A stretch of DNA of 17,839 nucleotides from Gemmatimonadota bacterium (GCA_026713345.1 JAPOOQ010000644.1:1-17839); one strand, 5' to 3'; positions 1-8,153 are shown, counted from the first letter of the stretch. The notes: a model not told the origin generated them from the letters alone. Numbers and translations are program-made.

Positions 1-1499
1 ACGTGGACCGTCCCGCGCGAATACTGGTGCGGGTTCTCGTAGGTGGCCATGTCCTCGACCGCATCGAGGTCCAGGACGGCGATGTCGGCGACGTATCCTT
101 CGCGGAGATATCCCCGCTCGTCCCAGCCGAGAAAGTCGGCCGCGAGACCGGTCATGGAGCGCACCGTGTAGGGCAGGGTGAGGAGCTGCTCGTCCAGCAC
201 CAGGTCGCGGATCTTCTTCGTGAAGGAGCCGAAGGCGCGAGGGTGGGTGACGGGCCGGGTGGGGCCGGGGTCGCGGCCGTCCGTGCAGGTCATCATCCAG
301 TCGCGCTGCGCCAGGTAGCGCAGGTTCTCGCCGTCGTAGAGACCCAGGTTCATCACGGCGGCATTGCCGTCGCGCAGGATGCGCCGCGCCGTCGCGGGTG
401 CCTCCATTCCCCACTCGTCCGCCACCTCCCGAAGGGTCTTGCCGTTCAGGTCCGGGCGCTGGTCCGCGAAGAGAATGCGCTCCGCCCCGCCCCGAATCGC
501 CAGCATCTCGCGCGTCTGGCCGTCGATGATCTCGACCGTGTCGGGGTGGTCGAAGCGGCGCACCATCGCCGTGTCGCCCCCGGCGGCGGCCCACCCCGGG
601 ATCGTGTACGAGCGCAGGTTCGACTGGGTCGCGGTGTACGAATGATGCGCTCCCGCGACCTCGACCCCGCGGTCCCGCGCGGCCTCGATCAGCGCCGCCC
701 CCTCGTGCGCGCGTCCGTAGTTGTGGGCGCCCTGGGCGTTGAAATGGCTGAAGATGACCTTCGTCCCGGCTTCCTCCCCGATCCGGATCCCCTCGGCGGT
801 CGACTCCAGGTAGCCGAACGGGGGGTAGGCGGCGCCCAGGTCCCGGTCGTGCGTGTCGTAGATTGCGCCCGCGTACCCGGCGGCGACCCGGTTCAGCTCG
901 ATCACCTCCTCGGTCTCGGCATAGTTGCCCGGCAGGTAGAACAACCCCGACGACAGCCCGTACGCACCCTCGTCCATGCCCTGGCGCACCAGCGCCCGCA
1001 TCGCCTCGAGCTCCGCACTGGTGGGCGCGCGGTCCTCCATCCCCATCACCCGCCGCCGCACCGAGTTGTGCCCGACGAAGAGGAACGCGTTCACACCGAT
1101 CCCGTCCTCCTCCCAGGCGGCCAGCTGCGCGGCGACCTCCGGACTGCCGCCCCCGTCCACTCCCAGCGCCACGCTCGTAATCCCCTGGAAGAGAAAGGCG
1201 CGCGCGTCGCGTCCGTGGTCGCTGCCCAGTTCCGCATGGGAGTGCATGTCGATGAACCCCGGCGTCACGACGAACCCCGACACATCGACCGTGTCCAGCG
1301 CCGCCACGCCGGCCTCCGCGGCGTCCCCCACGAACACGATACGGTCACCCGTTACCGCGATATCGGCGCTGACCGCATCGGCGCCCGTGCCGTCCAGCAA
1401 GGACCCACCGGTCAGCAAGAGGTCGGCGGGCTCGCGGTTGCCCGCACAGGACGCGAGCATGAGAAGGAGGAAGGAAGGCATCAGCCAACCGCGGCGCAC
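1..1499 (-). CDS. D-aminoacylase-type amidohydrolase lipoprotein (3' end outside window)
   Basis: This is predicted to be a zinc-dependent hydrolase of the N-acyl-D-amino-acid deacylase branch of the amidohydrolase superfamily. It would be anchored in the envelope and act on N-acylated amino acids or small peptides; the substrate is not knowable here. From a GTG at 1499 the protein begins MRRGW, followed by a hydrophobic stretch and the lipobox L-A-S-C (Cys18). After the N-terminal beta region comes the metal motif HSH (residues 86-88, in GFIDMHSH). GHNSVR, GLSSGLFY, a SHF motif near 250, TDG (Asp407) and HPRAFG (419) follow in family order. About 499 residues are visible and only the last part is missing. 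No start has a strong Shine-Dalgarno site: ATG 1556 (long n-region) and ATG 1481 (loses the arginines) are alternatives. The family's zinc-ligand Cys in GNCG reads GVDG here (Asp115). The family assignment is firm; the substrate is not. Confidence 0.9.
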   Translation of the reverse strand, partial: MRRGWLMPSFLLLMLASCAGNREPADLLLTGGSLLDGTGADAVSADIAVTGDRIVFVGDAAEAGVAALDTVDVSGFVVTPGFIDMHSHAELGSDHGRDARAFLFQGITSVALGVDGGGSPEVAAQLAAWEEDGIGVNAFLFVGHNSVRRRVMGMEDRAPTSAELEAMRALVRQGMDEGAYGLSSGLFYLPGNYAETEEVIELNRVAAGYAGAIYDTHDRDLGAAYPPFGYLESTAEGIRIGEEAGTKVIFSHFNAQGAHNYGRAHEGAALIEAARDRGVEVAGAHHSYTATQSNLRSYTIPGWAAAGGDTAMVRRFDHPDTVEIIDGQTREMLAIRGGAERILFADQRPDLNGKTLREVADEWGMEAPATARRILRDGNAAVMNLGLYDGENLRYLAQRDWMMTCTDGRDPGPTRPVTHPRAFGSFTKKIRDLVLDEQLLTLPYTVRSMTGLAADFLGWDERGYLREGYVADIAVLDLDAVEDMATYENPHQYSRGTVH

Positions 1500-1627
1500 C
1501 GCGGCCTGGGTTTTCCCCGGCTGGCACGTATGGGCGTCCCGAACAGAGTGAGGCATGACAGGAGAGCGGAGCATTTTGACGACGGATCCCCCCAGGGTGG
1601 TGTGGAGCGCTACCGGGGTACGCGGTA

Positions 1628-1690
1628 GTCCGGACATTGAGCAAAGATAGACGATCGCCAGACACAGGTGCCAGAGCGGTTGGTCCGGAC
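1628..1690. repeat. Two copies of the 8-base palindrome GTCCGGAC
   Basis: The perfect palindrome GTCCGGAC occurs at 1628-1635 and at 1683-1690, 55 bases apart. Both copies lie in the roughly 215-base gap between the choice-of-anchor-B gene and the downstream deacylase gene, and both are followed by A. They could be a paired operator upstream of the deacylase or a chance pair in GC-rich DNA. No convincing promoter boxes were found beside them. Confidence 0.3.
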
Positions 1691-1713
1691 AGCGTACAGC
1701 AGCGTCTACCGCT

Positions 1714-3003
1714 TCAGTTTCGCTCGGACATCCGGACGAAAAAGACGCCGCTGCCGATCGAGGTAGCCCCGATCACCCCGCTCTCGAAGAACGGATAGTT
1801 GCTCCAGCCTCCATTGAGCCCCGCTTCGTTGGAGTCATCGGGCTCGTGGTCGAAGAAGGCGATTTCGACCGGACTCTCCCTGGCTGCGATGCTCACCACG
1901 CGCAGCCCGGCATGGTAGTTGGACTGGTACATCCGGTTGCCGGCGACATACAGGTTGTGATCCGTCGCCTTGGTAGTCCCGATGAAATCCGCGACAGGGA
2001 TCGGATCGTCGAGGTCACGCACGTCCCAGACGATGGTGCGGGTACCGGAGACCATGCCGAAGGCCTCGTCGAACTCATCGTTCATGTAGAGGTACTCGTG
2101 AGCTTCGTCGAGCCACCCCTGATGCGCGTAGGCGGCGTTCGGATACGAGACCGCAGCCAGCGCCGCCGGAGCCGCCTTGTCCGACACGTCCGCGATGCTG
2201 AGGGCGGTCTCGTTGGAGCCGAAGCAGATTTCCCTGCCCCGGTGTTCGATGTCGGGCCCGCGGTAAACCACGCAGATCGCGTCGTGGGTGTATCCCGTGC
2301 CCGACCGACCGGTTGCCGGGTCGGCAAAGCACCCGGAGAACGCGGGGTTCCCCGGGTCCCGGATGTCGATCATGTGGAGCCCTCCGCCGCAGGAGTCCCC
2401 CCCGCCGCTTGCGCCGACCGCATAGGCGAAGCCGGTCTCCTCGTTGATGACGATGTTGTGGGCGCTGTGGATGCCGTCGTACAACGCAGTGGCCGCGAAT
2501 GTCTCCGGAGGATCGGCGACCCGGCGCAACCGGGTGAGGTCGAAGACCTGCATGCCGTGCGGTCCGGCGCCATCGGACACGATGAAGGCATGGTTCCTGT
2601 GCACCTTGATGTCACGCCACGCGCCCGCCTGTGCCCCGTCCGTATGCGGCAGAATGCCGGCGTACAACGGGCGCTCCGGGTCCTTGAGGCTGACGAAGGC
2701 GGTCCCCTGCTGATGCCCTACGAGCGCCCACTCCGTTCCGGTGAGGCGGTCGGTCCATCCCCACATGTCGTTCACGATGCCCTGGGTCAGGCCGATCTCT
2801 TCACCGCTGAGGTAGGATACCAGGTCGATGCCGCTACAGGGGTACCTCCCAGCCTTGCCTTCGGTGCATTGCCGTGCCCGGGTGTCCGGCTCGACAGGCT
2901 CCAGGCCGACTCCTCCGGGATCGGTGACGCCGTCCGAGTCGCACCCCAGGAGCAAACCCAGTGCGGCAATCCCGGCGACTGCTCGCGTGTTCCTCTTCAT
3001 CAT
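1714..3003 (-). CDS. Choice-of-anchor-B / LVIVD-repeat beta-propeller lipoprotein
   Basis: This exported protein of the choice-of-anchor-B family (LVIVD-like beta-propeller repeats) has no known enzymatic activity and probably has an extracytoplasmic binding or structural role. The N-terminus KRNTRAV is followed by a hydrophobic run ending in the lipobox L-L-G-C, so it should be a lipoprotein. Repeated blade motifs follow: GMQVFDL, HMIDIRDP, ALSIADVSD and TIVWDVRDLDDP. Characteristic segments such as SAHNIVIN, YTHDAICVVY, GSNETALS, YAHQGW and NDEFDE are also present. The protein has 429 residues from ATG 3003. The second ATG at 3000 lies 6 bases after GGAGG (3 for the first) and may be the true start. 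Six or so cysteines lie in the mature part and could form disulfides. It follows the AMIN-like lipoprotein gene by about 60 bases on the same strand, so co-transcription is possible. Confidence 0.88.
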   Translation of the reverse strand: MMKRNTRAVAGIAALGLLLGCDSDGVTDPGGVGLEPVEPDTRARQCTEGKAGRYPCSGIDLVSYLSGEEIGLTQGIVNDMWGWTDRLTGTEWALVGHQQGTAFVSLKDPERPLYAGILPHTDGAQAGAWRDIKVHRNHAFIVSDGAGPHGMQVFDLTRLRRVADPPETFAATALYDGIHSAHNIVINEETGFAYAVGASGGGDSCGGGLHMIDIRDPGNPAFSGCFADPATGRSGTGYTHDAICVVYRGPDIEHRGREICFGSNETALSIADVSDKAAPAALAAVSYPNAAYAHQGWLDEAHEYLYMNDEFDEAFGMVSGTRTIVWDVRDLDDPIPVADFIGTTKATDHNLYVAGNRMYQSNYHAGLRVVSIAARESPVEIAFFDHEPDDSNEAGLNGGWSNYPFFESGVIGATSIGSGVFFVRMSERN

Positions 3004-3062
3004 TCCCCTCCCCGTGGCAATGGCTACCCTACAGCAAAGTGTTGCCCCAAAACATACGCAAT

Positions 3063-3794
3063 TCAGTTCGGGTCGCTTACCTCGGGGTCGATAGAATCAA
3101 CCTGCGTGCTCCGCAGGTCCACCACGACCTGGTTTCCCATCCTCACCTCCAGCAACCGGAACTCCGTTTCACCGCGCACTGCCAGGAGCCATCGCACCTT
3201 GTCGTCCTCGTCGCAGGTCTGCATCGCCCTTACCAGCGTGGGGAGGTCCGGCGCCAGATCACGGGTGTCGACGAGGGGGGTTCCGCCGTCGTTTGCCACG
3301 GTCCGGGGGAACTCGATGGCCAGCTGAACGGCCGCGTCCGTTCCCGGTTCGGCACCGTCGCAGCCTCCCCCGCCGCCCTCCACCAGTCGCAGCTGGTATC
3401 CGGCCATCCTGGGCTCGAAGGTGAAGGTGACTCGGTCGAATCCGGTCAAGGTTTCCGCCGTTACGTCGGTGAGGCGGGCGAGCGTTGCATCGGGGACGGG
3501 GTCGCGCGAGATCGGGTTTTGGGCCCACGGGATGTGCAACCCGACGTCGGCGCGGTCGAGATCACCGTAGTCGGTCTCCGTCATGCCCTCGTGGCGGACT
3601 TCCCTGGGTGCCGCGTCGGGGAGGGTGCCGCCGTACTGCACGTTGTCGTCCGTATTTTCGTCGCTACCGCAACCGGCCAGCGCGACGAGCAGCCCACAGA
3701 GAATCCCCGCGGGAAGCACCGCCGGTCGAAGTTCCGGGGTCGTTTTCTTGGTCAAGGGATTGATCCTTTCTGCGTCGGGTCGCTGGCGATTCAT
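3063..3794 (-). CDS. AMIN-like domain lipoprotein
   Basis: This small exported protein has one C-terminal beta-rich domain resembling the AMIN-like domain of cell-envelope lipoproteins. Visible family features are GFDRVTFTFE, a GYQLRLVE strand, AVQLAIEFPRT, and the closing FRLLEVRMGNQVVVDLR. AMIN-type domains generally bind cell-wall or envelope components; the ligand here is unknown. The lipobox L-A-G-C follows a hydrophobic stretch. From ATG 3794 the segment before the Cys is unusually long. An in-frame TTG at 3755 follows AAGGA by 8 bases and gives a normal signal peptide starting MTKKTTPEL, so 3755 is probably the real start. A five-glycine run and two further cysteines occur in the mature protein. 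The gene begins just downstream of sufS but encodes nothing resembling a SUF component. The domain call is by pattern only. Confidence 0.75.
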   Translation of the reverse strand: MNRQRPDAERINPLTKKTTPELRPAVLPAGILCGLLVALAGCGSDENTDDNVQYGGTLPDAAPREVRHEGMTETDYGDLDRADVGLHIPWAQNPISRDPVPDATLARLTDVTAETLTGFDRVTFTFEPRMAGYQLRLVEGGGGGCDGAEPGTDAAVQLAIEFPRTVANDGGTPLVDTRDLAPDLPTLVRAMQTCDEDDKVRWLLAVRGETEFRLLEVRMGNQVVVDLRSTQVDSIDPEVSDPN

Positions 3795-3795
3795 A

Positions 3796-3809
3796 CCGGG
3801 TCGTCCCGG
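3796..3809 (-). other. Perfect hairpin at the sufS / AMIN-like lipoprotein junction
   Basis: The minus strand reads CCGGG-ACGA-CCCGG, a perfect 5-bp GC stem with a 4-base loop. It starts right after the sufS stop and ends one base before the ATG at 3794. No T-tract follows, so it is not a standard intrinsic terminator. It would occlude the ATG at 3794, which favours the downstream TTG start. It may also stabilise the 3' end of the suf mRNA or attenuate read-through. Confidence 0.45.
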
Positions 3810-3810
3810 A

Positions 3811-5049
3811 TCAGGGCAGGAGAAGACGTCTTGCCGTCTCCACCCCCGCCACGAGCCGCTTCACTTCTTCGGTGCTGTTATAGAGGTAGAAGGATGCCCG
3901 GACCGTGGCGGACAGTTCGAAGCGATCCACCACCAGTTGGGCACAGTGGTGTCCGGCGCGCACCGCGATGCCCTGGGCGTCGAGTATCGTTGCCACATCC
4001 TGTGCAGAGGTTCCTTCCAGCACGAACGGCACCACTCCGGCGCGATCGTCGAGGTCGGTCGGCCCCAGAATCCGGATACCGTCCACCTCGGAAAGCAGGG
4101 AGACCGCGCGGCGGGTCAGCGCCATCTCGTGCTGGTGAATGGCGTCGAGTCCCACGTCTTCAAGATAGTCGACTGCGGCGGCCAGACCCACCGTCCCGGC
4201 GATGTTGGGCGTGCCGGCCTCGAACTTGTGGGGCACTTCCGCCCAGGTGCTGTATTCGTGGAAGACCCGCTCGATCATCTCGCCCCCCCCCTGGTACGGG
4301 GGCATTTCGTCCAGAAGCGCTCTGCGGCCCCAGAGTCCGCCGATTCCGGTCGGGCCGCACATCTTGTGTCCCGAGAAGGCGTAGATATCGCAGCCCAGCG
4401 CCTGCACGTCGAGGGGGAGGTGGGGCGCCCCCTGTGCACCGTCCAGGATGAAGACCGCGTCGCTCCGGCCCCGGACCAGCGCGCCGATCTTCTGCACGGG
4501 GTTGATGGTTCCCAGCGCGTTCGAGACGTGCGGAAGCGAGACGACCCGGGTGCGCGGACCGAGCAGCGAGGCCAGGTGGTCCAGGTCGAGGCGGCCGTCG
4601 TCGGTGAGGCCGGTGTAGCGGAGCCGGACCCCCTTGCGCGCGGACAGCAACTGCCACGGCACCAGATTGGAGTGGTGCTCCATCTCCGAGATGACGACCT
4701 CGTCGTTGGGGCCCAGGCCTTCCCCCAGCGAGAATGCGACGAGGTTCAGCGCTTCGCTGGTGCCGCGCGTCCACACGACCTCGTGCGCGTCGGCCGCGTT
4801 CAGCCAGCGGGCAATGCGCTCACGCGAGCTTTCGTACGCTTCGGTGGCCCGTCGGGCGAGTTCGTGTACGCCCCGGTGGACGTTGGCGTGATCGTGCAGG
4901 TAGTACCGGCTGATCGCATCGATCACCTGGCGCGGCTTCTGCGAGGAAGCGGCGCTGTCCAGGTAGACCAGTGGCTTTCCGTCCACGGTCTGGTCGAGGA
5001 CGGGGAAATCCCGCCTGACGGCGGCGACATCCAGGGCGACGGTCTGCAT
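3811..5049 (-). CDS. sufS: SufS-type (group II) cysteine desulfurase
   Basis: This PLP enzyme converts L-cysteine to L-alanine and passes the persulfide sulfur to the SUF Fe-S assembly machinery in the cytosol. The 412-residue protein has normal SufS length. The N-terminal YLDSAASSQKP, EMEHHSN with PLP-stacking His126, ILDGAQ with Asp203, PLP-binding Lys229 in SGHKMCGP, catalytic Cys369 in RAGHHCAQ and Arg384 are all present. The short loop around the catalytic Cys fits group II, which normally needs a SufE or SufU partner, and none is encoded here. It is the last SUF gene, 13 bases after the Rieske gene. No good Shine-Dalgarno site precedes ATG 5049. An in-frame TTG at 5070, overlapping the Rieske stop region, is a weaker alternative start. 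Confidence 0.97.
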   Translation of the reverse strand: MQTVALDVAAVRRDFPVLDQTVDGKPLVYLDSAASSQKPRQVIDAISRYYLHDHANVHRGVHELARRATEAYESSRERIARWLNAADAHEVVWTRGTSEALNLVAFSLGEGLGPNDEVVISEMEHHSNLVPWQLLSARKGVRLRYTGLTDDGRLDLDHLASLLGPRTRVVSLPHVSNALGTINPVQKIGALVRGRSDAVFILDGAQGAPHLPLDVQALGCDIYAFSGHKMCGPTGIGGLWGRRALLDEMPPYQGGGEMIERVFHEYSTWAEVPHKFEAGTPNIAGTVGLAAAVDYLEDVGLDAIHQHEMALTRRAVSLLSEVDGIRILGPTDLDDRAGVVPFVLEGTSAQDVATILDAQGIAVRAGHHCAQLVVDRFELSATVRASFYLYNSTEEVKRLVAGVETARRLLLP

Positions 5050-5062
5050 GCGGCCGGCCGGT

Positions 5063-5401
5063 CTATTCAAGTCGCAGATAGACCCCGCCGTCACGGACCT
5101 CCACGTCGAAGGTCCGCACAGGGGCGACCGCGGGCAGCCGGGTGGCCCTGCCGGTGCAGGGATCGAAGCGGGCACCGTGGAATATGCACTCCACTTCGCC
5201 ATCTTCGAGTTCGCCGGCGGAGAGCGGATAGTCCTGATGCGAGCAGCGATCCTCGAGCGCGTAGATCTTGCCGCCCACCTTGGCGAGCACGACGGGTCCC
5301 CGCTCGGTCGATACCGCGGTGAGCTCCTCCGACGGCACGTCCTCCGCCGACGCCACCCTGGTCCACCGGGCCTCACGGCTGCGGGTCGCCTTGCGAAGCA
5401 T
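5063..5401 (-). CDS. Rieske-type [2Fe-2S] ferredoxin of the SUF operon
   Basis: This 112-residue soluble protein consists of a single Rieske domain. The [2Fe-2S] ligands are clear: Cys53 and His55 in C-S-H, then Cys72 and His75 in C-I-F-H. Family residues such as YALEDRCSHQ and the following FDPCTG are also present. The call is a ferredoxin like the small ferredoxin subunits of non-heme oxygenases. No signal peptide or membrane segment is visible, so it is cytosolic. It starts 5 bases after the sufD stop and ends 13 bases before sufS. Similar Rieske genes sit in SUF operons of actinobacteria and other groups. The role there is unproven: it may donate electrons for cluster assembly or be a client. 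No partner reductase is in the window. Confidence 0.93.
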   Translation of the reverse strand: MLRKATRSREARWTRVASAEDVPSEELTAVSTERGPVVLAKVGGKIYALEDRCSHQDYPLSAGELEDGEVECIFHGARFDPCTGRATRLPAVAPVRTFDVEVRDGGVYLRLE

Positions 5402-5406
5402 GGCTG

Positions 5407-6741
5407 CTAGCCGCTCACACGTCGCAGCTTCGCCTCGATCGCCTTCGTCACCTTCTCGGTCACGCCTCCCAGCGGAAGCCGGTTCAGCACCTCGCCGAGG
5501 AACCCGAGCACCACCAGGCGTTCGGCCTGCTCGCGGTCCATCCCGCGGCTCATGAGGTAGAAGAGGGTCTCGGCGTCGAGCTGTCCCACGGTGGCCCCGT
5601 GCGAGCAACGCACGTCGTCGGCGCCGATCTCCAGGTTGGGCAGCGAGGTGGCGACGGCATCGTTCGACAGGATGAGGTTGCGGTTGGTCTGGTACGCGTC
5701 CGTCCGCTGGGCGCCCTTGTGCACCCGGATGATCCCCCGGAAGACTCCGCGGGCGGAACCGTCCAGCGCCCCCTTGTAGAGGAGGTCGCTGTGGGCGTCG
5801 GGCGCCACATGGTCCTGGCTGGTGTTGAAGTCGAAGTGCTGGTCGTCGTCGCCGAAGTAGAGGCCCAGCATGTCGCTGTTGGCGCCGGGGCCGAGGAGCC
5901 GGGCATTCAGGTCGACCCGGCCGACCGACCCGCCCAGTGCAACATTGAGGGTGTCGAGGGTGGAATCGCGCTCCGCCAGGGTGCGCTGGCTGGCGAGGTA
6001 GAACCCGCCCCGCCCCATGCGCTGCAGCGACACGTACTGCACCTGGGCGCCCCCCCGCGAAAAGAGCTCGACGGCGGTGTTGGCCAGGGTGGTGGACTCG
6101 AAGTCGGGGGACATGATCTCGTCCACGAACGAGACCTGGCTGAGCTCCTCCGCGACGATGAGGATGCGGGTGAAGGTGGCGGTGCCGGGCCGCGACCCCC
6201 AGCGGCTGAGCCGGATGGGCTCTTCGAGGCGGACACCCTTCGGAACCCGCAGGAAGACTCCGTCCGTCCAGAGGGCCGCGTTCAGCGCAGGGAACTTGCC
6301 GTCGGAGGCGGGAACCGCGCGGGTCGCGAGGAGCGTCTCGACCATGGGATCGCAGCTCCGCGCGGCTTCGCGCAGCGAGCACAGCATCACGCCCTGCGCC
6401 GCCAGCGCCGGATCCAGCTCCGCCGACACGACGGTCCCGTCGATGTCCACAACGCGCCCGGCGCTCGTCTGGTCGCGGGACATGGTGCGGAGCAGGGGGT
6501 CGGGCACCCCGTCGGGCCCCTCGAGGTTCGGCTGCAGCCCGTCGAGCGGCAGCAATTGCGCAACATCCGTGTAGCGCCATTCCTCGGAGCGCGTCGAGGG
6601 AAGCGGCGTGGCCATGTAGATGTCCCACGCCTCCTCGCGGCGAACCTTCAGCCAGGCGGGATCCGCCAGCCCCGTCTCCAGCACCGCGTCCCTGTTCAGC
6701 GCGCGCAACGCGCGTTCCCTTGGCGGTGCCATCCGGGTCAC
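5407..6741 (-). CDS. sufD: Fe-S cluster assembly scaffold protein SufD
   Basis: SufD pairs with SufB and two SufC subunits in the SufBC2D complex, which builds nascent Fe-S clusters. The protein has 444 residues from GTG 6741. It has the SufB/SufD beta-helix core and the C-terminal RCSHGAT (Cys379, His381); the His matches the one known to be essential in E. coli SufD. LFYLMSRGMD follows and is shared with SufB. The GTG at 6741 overlaps the sufB stop as GTGA and lies about 6 bases after GGGAG inside sufB, which suggests translational coupling. An ATG at 6732 is the alternative but has no good ribosome site. The open frame continues far upstream across sufB, but that part is an out-of-frame shadow and not a fusion. 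Confidence 0.96.
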   Translation of the reverse strand: MTRMAPPRERALRALNRDAVLETGLADPAWLKVRREEAWDIYMATPLPSTRSEEWRYTDVAQLLPLDGLQPNLEGPDGVPDPLLRTMSRDQTSAGRVVDIDGTVVSAELDPALAAQGVMLCSLREAARSCDPMVETLLATRAVPASDGKFPALNAALWTDGVFLRVPKGVRLEEPIRLSRWGSRPGTATFTRILIVAEELSQVSFVDEIMSPDFESTTLANTAVELFSRGGAQVQYVSLQRMGRGGFYLASQRTLAERDSTLDTLNVALGGSVGRVDLNARLLGPGANSDMLGLYFGDDDQHFDFNTSQDHVAPDAHSDLLYKGALDGSARGVFRGIIRVHKGAQRTDAYQTNRNLILSNDAVATSLPNLEIGADDVRCSHGATVGQLDAETLFYLMSRGMDREQAERLVVLGFLGEVLNRLPLGGVTEKVTKAIEAKLRRVSG

Positions 6742-8153
6742 CCGACGCTCCCTTCCATTTCGAGTTCGATCAGCCGGTTCAGCTCCACCGCGTACTCCAG
6801 CGGCAGCTCCTTGGCGATCGGCTCGATGAAGCCGCGCACGATCAGCGCCATCGCCTCGGCCTCGTCCATCCCGCGGCTCATCAGGTAGAAGAGCTGCTCG
6901 TCGCCCACCTTGGAGACGGTCGCCTCGTGGCCCACCGACGCGTTCTTCTCGTCGATCTCGATGTACGGGAAGGTGTCGGTGCGTGAGGTCTCGTTGATCA
7001 GCAGGGCGTCGCACTCGACGTTCGACTTCGCGTTCGAGGCGCCGTCGTAGACCTTGCAGAGGCCGCGGTACGAGGAGCGCCCCGTGCCCTTCGAGATCGA
7101 CTTCGACACGATGCTCGACGACGTGTTCGGCGCCACGTGGATGACCTTGCCGCCCGTGTCCTGGTGCTGGCCGTCGCCCGCGTACGCGATCGAGAGGATC
7201 TCGCCGTGCGCGCCCTCGCCCATCAGGTAGCAGGACGGGTACTTCATCGTGAGCTTGGAGCCCAGGTTGCCGTCCAGCCACTCCATGTGCGCTCCCTGCT
7301 GCACCAGCGCCCGCTGGGTCACCAGGTTGTACATGTTGTTCGACCAGTTCTGGATCGTGGTGTAGCGGAATCGGGCGTCCCGGTTCACGATGATCTCGAT
7401 CACCCCCGAATGGAACGAATCGGTCGAGTAGACCGGGGCGGTGCACCCTTCGATGTAGTGGGCGCGCGAGCCTTCACCGGCGATGATCAGCGTGCGCTCG
7501 AACTGCCCCAGCCGCTCCTGGTTGACCCGGAAGTACGCCTGCAGCGGCGTCTCCAGGTGCACACCCGGCGGGATGTAGACGAAGGATCCGCCCGACCACA
7601 CGGCCGAGTTCAGCGCGGCGAACTTGTTGTCAGCGGCGGGGATCACCGTCCCGAAGTGCTCGCGGAAGAGCTCGGGGTGGTTCTTCAGTCCGTCCTCGAT
7701 GGAGTCGAAGATCACGCCCTTGGATTCCCACTCCTCCTTGAGCGAATGGTAGACCATTTCGGAGTCGTACTGGGCCCCGACGCCCGCCAGAAGACGGCGC
7801 TCGGCCTCGGGGATGCCCAGCCGCTCGAAGGTCTCCTTGATGTTCTCCGGCACGTCGTCCCAGGAGCGTTCCATCTGTTCCTGCGGCCTGACGTAGAAGT
7901 ACGTCTGGTCGAGCGTCTCCTGAAGCTCGGACAGATCCCCGCCCCACTGCGGCATCGGCTTCGCCTCGTAGATCCTCAACGCCTTCAGGCGGCTCTTCAG
8001 GATCCACTCCGGCTCGTCCTTGCGCGCGGAGATCTGCCTGACGATGTCGGCGTCGAGACCGGGCCGCGTCTTGAAGACGGGCTCCGAATCGGTGACGAAC
8101 CCGAACTTGTAGTCGTCGAGTCCCAGTCCGTGTATGACTTCATTGCTGGGCAT
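6738..8153 (-). CDS. sufB: Fe-S cluster assembly scaffold protein SufB
   Basis: SufB is the main scaffold subunit of SufBC2D; it receives persulfide sulfur and helps assemble the cluster. The 471-residue protein is close to the usual length and resembles the Gram-positive type. Its hallmarks are GLDDYKFGF, FVYIPPGVH, TTIQNWS, KGTGRSSYRG, NVECDALL, GHEATVSKV and LFYLMSRGMD. Cys381 in NVECD probably corresponds to the functionally important C-terminal cysteine. The segment after it lacks the extra Cys-Gly-Ala-His seen in some proteobacterial proteins. ATG 8153 has an excellent ribosome site, GGGAGGG four bases upstream. It follows sufC by 55 bases and overlaps the likely sufD start. Confidence 0.98.
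   Translation of the reverse strand: MPSNEVIHGLGLDDYKFGFVTDSEPVFKTRPGLDADIVRQISARKDEPEWILKSRLKALRIYEAKPMPQWGGDLSELQETLDQTYFYVRPQEQMERSWDDVPENIKETFERLGIPEAERRLLAGVGAQYDSEMVYHSLKEEWESKGVIFDSIEDGLKNHPELFREHFGTVIPAADNKFAALNSAVWSGGSFVYIPPGVHLETPLQAYFRVNQERLGQFERTLIIAGEGSRAHYIEGCTAPVYSTDSFHSGVIEIIVNRDARFRYTTIQNWSNNMYNLVTQRALVQQGAHMEWLDGNLGSKLTMKYPSCYLMGEGAHGEILSIAYAGDGQHQDTGGKVIHVAPNTSSSIVSKSISKGTGRSSYRGLCKVYDGASNAKSNVECDALLINETSRTDTFPYIEIDEKNASVGHEATVSKVGDEQLFYLMSRGMDEAEAMALIVRGFIEPIAKELPLEYAVELNRLIELEMEGSVG

Noticed and set aside
3..1628. Long plus-strand open frame over the left end
   Set aside because: It is antisense to the deacylase gene. Its Arg/Val/His-rich translation has no domain logic, while the minus strand gives a clear amidohydrolase.
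3811..5376. Extended N-terminus of SufS
   Set aside because: The extension is an out-of-frame reading of the Rieske gene. SufS has normal length from ATG 5049.
5063..6628. Extended N-terminus of the Rieske ferredoxin
   Set aside because: The upstream part is a shadow of sufD; the Rieske domain is complete from ATG 5401.
5520..6910. Similar DNA segments near 5530-5580 and 6860-6910 as a repeat element
   Set aside because: They encode the shared LFYLMSRGMD core of the paralogous SufB and SufD proteins, so this is family homology and not a mobile repeat.
5407..7446. A 679-residue frame that could look like a SufB-SufD fusion
   Set aside because: The first third is an out-of-frame reading of sufB and is Arg/Gly-rich nonsense. 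SufB and SufD are both complete as separate proteins with a GTGA junction.
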